From: Stagonosporopsis chrysanthemi | Lineage: Eukaryota > Ascomycota > Dothideomycetes > Pleosporales > Didymellaceae | Assembly: GCA_022560025.1 (NCBI GenBank) | Contig: JAFISE010000015.1 | Coordinates: forward strand, 124,001 to 188,000 | Length of the DNA: 64,000 nucleotides | Direction: 5' to 3' | Shown here: positions 55,987 through 64,000 of the stretch, piece after piece | How positions within the stretch are numbered: position 1 is the stretch's first letter | Layout of the letters: every line of letters begins with the position of its first letter | Made by a program: the position numbers and the translations under genes | The notes under the pieces: generated by a model | The model's database searches: none | Seen by the model: only the letters and a program-made list of their open reading frames with translations | What the model was told of the DNA's origin: nothing

Positions 55987-56687
55987 TTTCAGAATCGAAG
56001 TAGCGGATATGCGGTTCTCTTAGCTCGACGACAAGGCTGCAAAGTGAAGCGAAGAGTAAAGCGGGTTGTGGATTCGATTGATGTCTGACTGACAGAGAAT
56101 CGGTTCATGCCTCAACAAAATAGATCCCAACCGTCCCATTCAGCACCCAAGTTCCATGACAGCGCCTGCCGGTGAGCTGTTTCCCTAAGAGGTGATTGGG
56201 GTAGCCAACGGGGTCGCTGCAGCCTGGTCTTTCCTCTGCTGAAAATGTGCCATACTCACCAATCGACCGCCACCCATTGGCTGACCCGTCATCGATCTTT
56301 CTTCGGTACTATAGACACCAATAAAGCCTGAATAGCTGTGTGTCACTTTGCTATGTATGGTGAGGGAAACCACGCCACAACTGGCTCCGCGGAGTCCTCT
56401 GTCAGCCGCACTCTCGTGTCGTATTCTCATTTGCAGATACTGACTCTGAGGGCGTTGAATAGTGAGTTCGTGGCTAGTAGTATGCACTACCCCGCTTTGC
56501 CTCCTGATTGCCTGCTGATGGCTTGTAGGCTGGCTCTAGATTACCGGCCCTGGTAGCTTGATGCTGATAAGGCCATATCGATTCTCGTCAAACGTTCAAT
56601 CTTACACGGACTTCACATTGTTGTCCAGTAATTGTCGACTCATTCTGGCATATCTGGGTATCTAGAAGCTGAAGTTGACGGAAAATC
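55987..56687. other. divergent intergenic region, caspase-like gene / ribokinase
   Basis: 700 bp between divergent starts with no recognised element. Confidence 0.45.
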
Positions 56688-57812
56688 ATGACACACACCA
56701 CTACTTCAGTGCCTGGACAAGCTACTGGCGCAGCACCTTTCAAGATCGCGGTCGTAGGTTCCCTAAACATGGATTTTATCAACTTCGTCCCGCAACATTC
56801 ACCGCCTAATGGCCATGTGCAATCGAAGGAAGACATCCAAGCCCCAGGAGGCCATGGCGCGAACCAAGCCGTAGCTTGTGCAAGGCTCAGTGAGCTTCCG
56901 CGAAACTACCTGTCACACCAGGATTCATACTCAAGGGAATCGCCAAGACCGCCTTCTGGAATAGAGGTGTCAATGTTTGGAGTTGTTGGAGATAAAGACC
57001 TGTACGGCGAAGAGATCAAGGACGAGTTGAGGCAGAACAAAGTCAATATCGACAACATACACACCATCTCAGGAGCGCGTACGGGGTATGCACATGTACA
57101 TGTAGACGACAACGGTTTGTTTCATGTCATGAACAACCTAGGTGCTTCCGAGAAGTACCTGCCACAACAGTATGACTTGTTCGACAACGGCCTGAAACCT
57201 GATGCCGTGCTTGTTCAGCTGGAAATCAAAGAGGAGATGGTGCTTCATGCTCTTGCATGGGCAAAGCGGAACGGCGCAATGACAATCTGCAACGCTGCCC
57301 CCGCAACACACACTGTCCCCGAGGGAATATACAAAGTGGATCATTTCATTGTCAATGAGCTACAAGCCGACAAACTCTACTGCTTGAACGAGGAACCGTT
57401 CCCGTCTGAAGACCGAATCAACAAACTAGGCACGATGCGTCAGCATTACCTGAAGCTGTGTGCAAACTTCCACGAATACGGAGCTACCTGTGTAGTTGTC
57501 ACAATGGCCGAGCTTGGGGCGGTTGGGTCGAGGAAAGATCCAGTATCTGGCGTGCGGCAACAGTACATTTTCGACGCTGAACAGGGCCAGCTACCAGTCA
57601 GGGACACGACGGGCGCGTCTGACACTTTCATCGGAGGCTACACTGTGGGTCTCGTGCACCAGAAACAGGCGGGTCTTAAGGAAGACATGGCGTCGGCTAT
57701 GCGGCTGGGCATCAAGGCTGCGGGGCTGTCAGTCAGCCAGCCTGGGTCGATGCGGGCTATTCCTACGCCGGACGACATCATGGAGGCGAGGTTTCGCGCT
57801 GTGGGTAATTGA
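56688..57812 (+). CDS. ribokinase (pfkB family)
   Basis: Phosphorylates D-ribose to ribose-5-phosphate in the cytosol. An intronless gene of 374 aa. The N-terminal IAVVGSLNMDFINFVP and the GGHGANQAVACARL block (substrate binding; usually GGKGANQA) are followed by VHVDDNGLFHVMNNLGA. The C-terminal pfkB signature reads DTTGASDTFIGGY: the catalytic Asp and the anion-hole Gly-Ala are kept, but the family's usual GAGDAF has become GASDTF. An insertion of about 20 residues (SYSRESPRPPSG) lies after the first block. The changes could tune activity or substrate; ribokinase remains the best assignment from the overall order of motifs. Confidence 0.88.
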   Translation: MTHTTTSVPGQATGAAPFKIAVVGSLNMDFINFVPQHSPPNGHVQSKEDIQAPGGHGANQAVACARLSELPRNYLSHQDSYSRESPRPPSGIEVSMFGVVGDKDLYGEEIKDELRQNKVNIDNIHTISGARTGYAHVHVDDNGLFHVMNNLGASEKYLPQQYDLFDNGLKPDAVLVQLEIKEEMVLHALAWAKRNGAMTICNAAPATHTVPEGIYKVDHFIVNELQADKLYCLNEEPFPSEDRINKLGTMRQHYLKLCANFHEYGATCVVVTMAELGAVGSRKDPVSGVRQQYIFDAEQGQLPVRDTTGASDTFIGGYTVGLVHQKQAGLKEDMASAMRLGIKAAGLSVSQPGSMRAIPTPDDIMEARFRAVGN

Positions 57813-58965
57813 GGCGGGAAAGACTGCGTGGAAGATGGAAGGGAAGATGAGGTACTTGGTGTCGACGTGCAGTGAGCAAGGTTGCTTATTTCAGGGATCA
57901 AACGCTGTCAGGACTATGTTAGAGGACCGTAGTTAAGCTCTGTAGTATAGTCTATACTTAATCACGTGCTACCAGATGTCAAGTCTCAGGCGTCTCTCGA
58001 GCTGCGGCAGGAACATGTCAAAGAGATTGGATATAAGAAGGACTAGCTGCTGCATGCGCACGAGTTGCCATGTGAGGTGCTGCGCATGAGCTGATCAAGA
58101 CGTGCGTCAGTGTGTGTTCTCACCACTCACTGTGAGCCACGACCAAGGCGTGCCATTCATCTCACACTCCTGGTGCGTCCTTGGTGAGGCCTGCAGGGAT
58201 GCACGGCGTACTCGGGTGGACCTTGCACCTGTAGCGCCAAGTAATTTGCAACGCAGTCTAAAACTCGTTCAGCAATGCGATGATTGTGAGAGTCGTCCTT
58301 CAGTAATCGCAGCGTCGACGATGGAGGTTGGACGCAGGGCGTCTCTAGTGCTTGACTTGACTAGTCTGGGTACAACGGTGCGTGGCCCTGCGAGTGCGGC
58401 GACCGGACTAGGCACTGCGCGTCCAAGTGTCAGGGCATGCAAGGGCGCGCGCGACAAGAGACAGCGGGAAAAAGCGGGTAGACTGCTCGAAGCGGCAGGG
58501 CAGGGCAGGGTGAACGCCTGAGGGCCGTGAGGACGCCTCGCAGTTCGCCTCCCTCGGCGCGCATGCGATTCCTGTCCAGTGTCTCGAGGCGGTGGCTAAA
58601 ATTAAACGTCTCTAGCGGCCGGAAGCGTGGAGCTCCAGCGACTGCAGATTGGGCGCGGGAGCCAAGACCCCTGTCGGAGTCGGCCAACAACCGCGCCAGG
58701 GCTCAGCAGCGCGGCACCCTTTTCCACGCAGCCACTCGCCCGCTGCAGCCTCTCCTCCACGGCTCCGTCCTGTCTCTGTGACACCCACCGCCGACTCGCC
58801 CGCCCGCCGTGTACCGCCAGGCCGCCGCCGCCGCCGCTCCCTGCCCATCTGTCCTCTGCCTGCCGTCGCTTCTGCCGCCAGAGCATGCGCGCATAGCCTC
58901 GCATCCTCGCCCGTTGCGCCCACCCGTCGCCCACCCGCCGCTCGCCAGCACCACACATCGCCGCC
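57813..58965. other. upstream region of the TPT-family transporter
   Basis: 1.15 kb, GC- and C-rich toward its end, with many overlapping shadow frames. No gene was recognised; the last 200 bases are probably leader. Confidence 0.5.
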
Positions 58966-60138
58966 ATGGGTACGCCCCCCCCCCCCCCCCCCCCGCGCCA
59001 GCTCTACGCAGAGGCCCTGCGCGGGCCCCGGCAGCACCAGGCACGTTGGCTGACAGCACCCGCAGTAGAGAAGCGCCCCTCGACCGACGGCCTCGTCGAC
59101 AATGTCGACCCCCGCGAGAGCACCGAGTTCGAGATGGAGGAGCTGCCCACGTACGAGAAGCCCGCCGAGCCCTCGCCCGTCTCCCTCAAGGACAAGCTGG
59201 TCACCTGTTTCTGGATCTCCGTCAACACCCTGTCGACCTTGGGGCTGATCTTCCTGAGCAAACGGTATGCTTCCGTCTGCTCCCGGGCGCGACCGCACAC
59301 ACGCTGACAGCCCAACAGAGTCTTCAGCGACCCCCAGCTCAAGCAGTGCCAGCTGATGGTCGTCATGTGGCATTTCACCGCGACCGCCCTTGTCCTCTTC
59401 CTCTCCACCCTCGGCCCCTTCCGCGCCTTCAAGCCCGTCAAGCTCAACATCTGGCACATGATGCCCGTCTGCGCCTTCTTCGCCGGCTACGTCGTCCTCG
59501 GCAACCTCAGCCTGACGTTCAACTCGATTGGCTTCTACCAGCTGTCCAAGGTCATGACGACGCCGACTGTGGTGCTCATCAACTTTGTCGTTTTCCGCAA
59601 GACCGTCACCAAATGGATGCTGGCAGCTATCCTCACAACCTGCATTGGCGTCTCCTTCACCATGGGCGGAGAGGTCAAGACTGCCTTCTTTGGCGTCATC
59701 ATCGCGACTCTCGCCTTCTGCTCGACCGCTCTGTACCAGATCTGGATCGGCAAGAAGATTGAGGATTTCAAGGTCTCACCACCACAGCTGCTCCTCAATC
59801 AGGCACCCATTTCCGTGTGCCTGCTGATCCCCTTTGTGCCCTTCTTCGACACGATTCCCAACCTGAGCGTAGTTCCCACAGACCTCCTGTGGTCTGTCTG
59901 CGCGTCGGGCATCATGGCCTCCATGTACAACCTTTCGCAGTTCCTGATCATTGGCCGTACATCTGCGCTCACCTTCAACATCGTCAGCCATCTCAAGACC
60001 ATCCTCATCCTGTCCATCGGCTGGTACAGCGAAGGCAAGATCCTGAGCCCACGGGAGTGGCTCGGTGTGTTGCTGGCGCTCGGTGGTGGCTGGGTGTACT
60101 CGCATCTAGCGCTCAAAGCAAAGGCACAAGCCAAATAG
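58966..60138 (+). CDS. triose-phosphate-translocator-family nucleotide-sugar/metabolite transporter (SLC35E3-like)
   Basis: A ten-helix drug/metabolite-superfamily transporter, likely in the Golgi or ER. The preferred model has a four-base first coding exon ATGG (58966-58969), a 96-bp intron (donor GTACGC, branch CTGAC, acceptor CCGCAG) that contains the poly-C tract, then exons 59066-59264 and 59319-60138; 340 aa starting MVEKRPSTDG. If the first intron is kept, an unspliced 372-aa form starts MGTPPPPPPP. Hydrophobic helices start at about residue 50 (FWISVNTLSTLGLIFLSK). Hallmarks are NLSLTFNSIGFYQLSKVMTTP, LATLAFCSTALYQIWIG and TFNIVSHLKTILILSIGW. The end KAKAQAK is a Lys-rich tail of the kind that can act in ER/Golgi retrieval. 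The substrate is not predictable from the sequence. Confidence 0.85.
58975..58994 (+). repeat. 20-base poly-C tract
   Basis: An uninterrupted run of 20 C begins six bases after the start codon triplet of the transporter gene. In the preferred model it lies in intron 1, just downstream of the donor; in the unspliced model it would encode Pro residues. Its length may vary between individuals or be misread in assembly. Confidence 0.9.
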
Positions 60139-61517
60139 ACGCGCCTGTACGGCATCGTGCGGCACATGGGTGGCTCGCAATTTGCGGTATACGAGTACAA
60201 GCGCACACGGCTTGTTGTACAATGAGATGTGCATTGGGCGGGGTTTGGTGTTTCCTACGTTTTCGCACCTCCCTCTTCTTCCTGCCCCGACATGGCCTGT
60301 TTGCACACGCACTATGTAGCGGTACACCGGCATTGGACCTTGTTCCTATTTTTTCCATTCATTGATCTCATGGCGATATAAAACGACACGTTATAGATCG
60401 ATGCGGCGATTTTGGTTTGGCGGCCTTTCTTGTTTCTTCCAGGTTTCCAAGGGACACACTTGCGGCGAATTGGCGCGTGATTGCGATGCTCGTCTCTTCC
60501 TCGCCTCGAACGTATTTATGTAATTGCACGGCATCAGATAGCGATGAAATGAACGCATGCTGGAACTCGACACACATACATGGCCGATCTTTGCCTATTC
60601 CGTTTGCTCGTGCCACAACGCACACAGTATGTACATACCACACTCAGCCCGTCTCTGCTCGACCAGCCACTATACTCACACTCACACTCACGCAAACCCT
60701 ACACCACCTGCTCAGGCATCCCATCTCGTCACCGCGCACATGACCATACACAGCCTAGTCCACCTCTCAGCCTCACCACGTGACCAGCGCCTCAACCCTG
60801 CCCTCGCTAAGCCCCCTCCGCCGCAGCACCTCTGATTCGCCCACCCTCCCCACAGCGCGTCCGATCAGCGCCCGCAGTCTTTCCAGAAGCGCGCTAGAAC
60901 GGGTGCCTCGGATTGAGCCACACTCCCCAGCCGTGGTTGCTACTCGCTACCCACACTTTGCAGCACTCCGGTCCCGTTTCGCTGCGCTCGGTGGTTCGGT
61001 GCGTGCGCCCCAGTGCTTCCTAACGTGGTTTCGGTACCGCATTGCGAAGCACCGGGGCACCCTGATGCGGAACCGGTCAGCGGTGTGACGGAATGATCTG
61101 CTCGCGTCGCTGCGGGAGGCCTGAGTTTTGAACTTTGGGGCGGCCTATCCACGAGGGAGGGCGCGAGGCTGATTGCGCTTGTGTGGGGTGTGGGTAAGGG
61201 TAAGGGTAAGCAATGGGAGAGGGGGGAGAGGGTATAAAGAGGGGTGGGAGGGTGGATGGGAGGTTGGGTCCAGAAAGGCAACGAGGGGTCACGAATCTGA
61301 CACTACATATTCTTTTTGCAAAGTCAAAACTCCTCCACCAAACCTACAGTATCTCCTGCGACAAGACGGAAATCTTTCCTCTGGATATCGAGCCGGCGAT
61401 TCTTTCCACTCCATCCATCACTGCACACACACCGCAGCACAACACCACGTCACCAACCCATCACACTCCTCGCTCGCGCACAAAAACCCCTCATACCAAC
61501 TAACACACACCACAACA
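60139..61517. other. intergenic, no supported gene
   Basis: The 3' flank of the transporter and the upstream region of the glycine-rich protein gene, with a TATA box at 61233-61238. Open frames here are CT-rich or repeat-driven. Confidence 0.5.
61233..61238 (+). promoter_or_regulatory. TATA box upstream of the glycine-rich protein gene
   Basis: TATAAA in a purine-rich stretch 280 bp before the ATG. The C/A-rich sequence that follows fits a leader of about 250 nt. Confidence 0.45.
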
Positions 61518-61769
61518 ATGGGCTGCGCATCCTCGAAACAGTCCCCGGACTACTATCCCCCGCCCATGCGCCAAACGCGCCGCCAGCGCCGTCAGCGCCA
61601 CTCCAATTCTCACAGTGCGTATGGGGCGTATGCGGCGACGGGAGGTGGGTATCAGGGGTTTACAGGAGGAGGAGGAGGAGGGTTCTTTGGGGGCGATGGG
61701 GGAGGAGGAGGAGGAGGGGGGTGTGGAGGGGATGGAGGGGGTGGTGGGGGAGGTGGGGGAGGGTGTTAG
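61518..61769 (+). CDS. small glycine-rich protein with predicted N-myristoylation/palmitoylation signal
   Basis: An intronless ORF of 83 aa. It begins MGCASSKQSPDYYPPP. Gly2, Ser6 and Lys7 fit the N-myristoyltransferase consensus, and Cys3 beside them is the usual site of palmitoylation, so the product is predicted to be doubly lipid-anchored at the plasma membrane. A basic stretch (RQTRRQRRQRHSN) follows, which would strengthen membrane binding. A Tyr/Ser/Ala part leads to a C-terminal half of almost pure Gly, interrupted by Phe, Asp and two Cys. A TATA box and an A/C-rich leader support expression. The glycine repeat is purine-rich DNA and may vary in length. Function unknown; it could be a membrane-associated adaptor or signalling protein. 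Confidence 0.65.
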   Translation: MGCASSKQSPDYYPPPMRQTRRQRRQRHSNSHSAYGAYAATGGGYQGFTGGGGGGFFGGDGGGGGGGGCGGDGGGGGGGGGGC

Positions 61770-62109
61770 GTCAAGGACAGGGACATGGGAGTTGATCAAA
61801 GGGGGGGCGTTTGGTCAGTGGGGGTGAGAGTGGGAGTGTGGTTTTGGTATACCCCTGTTTGTACGTTGTATTTGTTTGGGTTCTAGTTGTAGTTTTGTGG
61901 TGTTTTGGTCTGGGTCTTTCTTGCACCGGTCGCTGAAGTAAGAGCTGTGAATGCTACCGTAACGCCTTTGTTAGTGGAAATTTTTCAAGAGCCTGTCGTC
62001 CTTTTTTGGGGCTTGTTCTCGTAACTTGTAACGCATCAAGCGCAGTTTTCCACTGTGTCAGAGGCTGATGCCTCGCAGTGTTCTCCTGAGCGCTTCGGCT
62101 CGGCAATGA
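61770..62109. other. convergent 3' flanks
   Basis: The 3' flanks of the glycine-rich protein gene and the reverse-strand small gene. Nothing else was recognised. Confidence 0.45.
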
Positions 62110-62555
62110 CTATTCTCGAACATCGGACCTGGCCGTAGTACCCGTGCCGTCTTTGTAAATGTGGCAGACCTTACTTCCCTCGGAGCCGACAGTCCTCGCA
62201 GCAATGACAGACTCCATGTCCTCACGGTTATAGTGCGACCGGTGAACCGGGCTGTCGGTGCCGACTTTGGTCCTGTCTTCTGTTCAGACTGTTTCCGTCT
62301 ATGGAGGCAAAGATTTTTTTAAAAAAAAAACCCCCTACCTGATCTCGACCTCTTCAATCTTGCCCAGTTTCTAGCCGCTTCCAGTCAATGTCGAATCTCC
62401 ATACGGGCAGGATTCTGTACCTTCTCAGCACTGCCGCCAGGCGCGATGAAGGTGTTGAACGCCTTGAACCAGACGGGGGACAGGTTGGTGGGATCGTAGC
62501 CAACGAACTTGATGAGACGCGTCGCATTTGTAGAGAAGAACCGAAAAGGCTGCAT
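62110..62555 (-). CDS. hypothetical three-exon small protein, 105 aa
   Basis: No continuous long frame exists here; the gene appears only after splicing. Exon 1 is 62555-62421 (MQPFRFFSTNATRLIKFVGY... ending GGSAEK), exon 2 is 62358-62339 (IEEVEI plus two bases) and exon 3 is 62272-62110 (TKVGTDSPVHRSHYNRED... ending ARSDVRE). The introns have GT-AG ends (GTACAG...GCAAG and GTAGGG...GACAG), the phases agree, and the total is exactly 106 codons with the stop. The first 20 residues are basic and aromatic without acids, resembling a mitochondrial presequence. Intron 2 contains runs of T and A. No family is recognised. The string of protein-like sequence in three phase-matched exons argues that it is real. 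Confidence 0.55.
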
Positions 62556-63276
62556 TGCGAGAGCTGGTCGCCAGCAAGCCGACTGTCAGTATCATGCGCC
62601 ACATGATGGACGTGTAGTTAATGCTAAAGAACGAAATCACGAGTATCGATAGATGGGCACTTTGGCCAGACATTGTCGAATACTCCAAATCCATTGATGA
62701 TCTTACCGGAAGAGAACTGAGTGAGACGGTGAAGGTCTTGCGACGAAGTTGAAAATTGCAAATCGCCAATGTGGGAGAGGGCTCTCTACAGCGTTTGACC
62801 GTTATATCATGGGTCAATGGCTTCATAAGAAGCTAGGGTGTGCAGCTTCACTGTGAAGGCTTCTGTTTCCCGTGGTTGCCTCGGAAAAGTCTGCAGAGGA
62901 TTACAAAGAGCTTCACTCTTGGGAAGCGAACACGCACTTGGAACACATGCTGCTGAATTTCAAGTCTTCTTGCGTAGTATGGTCCGTGACCTGGTCTTCC
63001 ATAGCTCATCTTCTCCCGACTTCTTCTGTAAAGCTGTTGGCCGGCCATTGGCCATCTGCTCAGTATGGACATGCGAACTAATCCGGCACCGGTGGAGCAA
63101 TAATTCTTCTTCGTGTCGTCGCCGTAGCTTCGTAGATGTCTTGAAGTGAAAGGAGAGCTTAGTAAGCCGAGAGACTCATCCCCAATTCCAGCAGGTGCGC
63201 GCGAACCGTCATCAACACAACCATCTTCCACTTGCCGACGCGATAGCAACCACATGCAGCGCTAGGGCTAGGCACC
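62556..63276. other. divergent intergenic region, small gene / SRPK-like kinase
   Basis: 720 bp with reverse-strand open frames up to 135 codons that show no features. No element was recognised. Confidence 0.45.
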
Positions 63277-64000
63277 ATGAACGCTATCATCAGATTGACG
63301 AAGTACCTGTTTCGCCAAAAGCCTTGGTCGGAGCTTGAGTTTCCAACTTCAGGCTTCGAGATTATCAGCGACAAGTACCTATTGGAAGAGGAGTCTCTCG
63401 ATGAGTTTGAGAGCGGTGCCCTGTATCCTGTAACAATTGGCGAAACAATCAATTCTCGATACCAGATTGTAGGTAAGCTGGGCTACGGCACCACTTCAAC
63501 TGTGTGGCTGGCTCGAGATCTGCCGTAGGTGAGCATCGTGCCAATTTAGATGCGATACTGACTGTCTCCAGCAATCATTCGTACGCGACCTTGAAAGTGT
63601 ATAGCAGGACATTGCAGGACATCAACGAGTTCAAGATCTATCAGCGCCTCAGCAAACAGAACAGCTCGCATTTGGGTTATGGCAATGTCAGAACTGCCCT
63701 AGACACGTTCAAGATCCCTCGGAAAGGAGGTGACCACCAGTGTCTTGTACAAAAACCTGTATGGGACAGCTTCGGTGATGTTCTTAAACGCAATCCCGCT
63801 CATCGACTCTCACCAGAGCTCCTTCGACTGAGTCTGATACAAGTGTTCCGTGCCCTTGATTACATCCACACAGAGTGTAATATTGTGCACACAGGTCAGT
63901 CTAATCTCCTTGATCACGGTCGCACGTGTGATATTCAATTGACCGGTATCAGATATCAAAGCGGCCAATATGTTCATTGAGCTCGACGACGAAGAGGTAC
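63277..64000 (+). CDS. SRPK-like serine/threonine protein kinase, 3' end cut by window edge
   Basis: The N-terminal part of a kinase of the SR-protein kinase type, common in expanded numbers in filamentous ascomycetes. Exon 1 is 63277-63524, exon 2 is 63572-63894 and exon 3 runs from 63953 to the window end. The introns restore the frame past apparent stops. The ATP loop GKLGYGTTSTVWLARDL is followed across intron 1 by YATLKVYSR, which holds the catalytic Lys. Helix C and the hinge follow (DINEFKIYQRLSK; QCLVQKPVWDSF). Across intron 2 the catalytic loop reads IVHTDIKAANMF, with HTD in place of HRD as in SRPKs. The leader (about 60 residues, with LEEESLDEFESGALYPV) matches fungal SRPK-like proteins, in which a phrase like this precedes the kinase fold. 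Confidence 0.88.

Noticed and set aside
58966..59264. Poly-C tract as a coding contingency locus switching the transporter on and off
   Set aside because: Splice signals around it place the tract in an intron, so length changes would not shift the reading frame.
61192..61210. Telomere-like GGGTAA repeats
   Set aside because: Only about three copies, the unit is GGGTAA rather than the TTAGGG of fungal telomeres, and the position is internal.

Overview
This 64 kb window comes from the nuclear genome of a filamentous ascomycete (Pezizomycotina). Coding sequence is GC-rich, genes carry zero to five introns of about 45-100 bp with GT-AG ends and CTAAC/CTGAC-like branch sites, and intergenic distances are short. 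The gene set is typical of such fungi: a Ste12 that carries two C2H2 zinc fingers, a mei2-type RNA-binding protein, a cyanovirin-N homology lectin, GH6, GH78 and GH5 glycosidases, and the fungal lysine enzyme saccharopine reductase. The class cannot be fixed from the sequence alone; Dothideomycetes would fit. Gene coordinates are given as whole spans. Exon boundaries are in the evidence text and were chosen so that reading phase, splice signals and family conservation agree.

Layout. 0-2.3 kb: a truncated RNA polymerase Rpb12-type zinc-ribbon gene and cardiolipin synthase. 2.35-7.27 kb: gene-poor, with a decayed Zn2Cys6 motif and the long leader of ste12 (7.27-9.72 kb). 11-15 kb: a divergent pair of mitochondrial genes, MTO1 and an ABHD11-like hydrolase. 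15.5-19.3 kb: an orphan proline-rich protein and a CVNH lectin. 20.5-25.8 kb: a SUT-type disaccharide transporter and an Nhx1-type Na+/H+ exchanger, divergently arranged. 26.9-35.4 kb: a carbohydrate-use block (secreted GH6 cellobiohydrolase, cytosolic GH78 alpha-L-rhamnosidase, cytosolic GH5 glucosidase, MFS sugar transporter).

35.8 kb: an intron-containing tRNA-Gly(CCC)-like gene. 36.2-47.7 kb: housekeeping genes GET4, LYS9, SEC15, RAI1, an orphan and a mei2-type gene. 48-49.1 kb: a candidate small secreted protein and a 96-aa orphan. 51.7-60.1 kb: RMP1 (RNase MRP), a TEX30/KANL3-type hydrolase, a protein with two caspase-like domains of which the first looks catalytically dead, a ribokinase, and a triose-phosphate-translocator-family transporter. 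61.5-64 kb: a predicted myristoylated glycine-rich small protein, a three-exon small orphan gene and the 5' part of an SRPK-like kinase.

The most interesting observations are: the tandem caspase/pseudocaspase protein; the GH78-GH5-transporter block, which looks like a rhamnoside or rutinoside uptake and cleavage unit; the MGC-type lipid-anchor glycine-rich protein; the repeat-bearing small secreted protein; and a four-base first coding exon (ATGG) in the transporter gene, whose first intron holds a 20-base poly-C tract.
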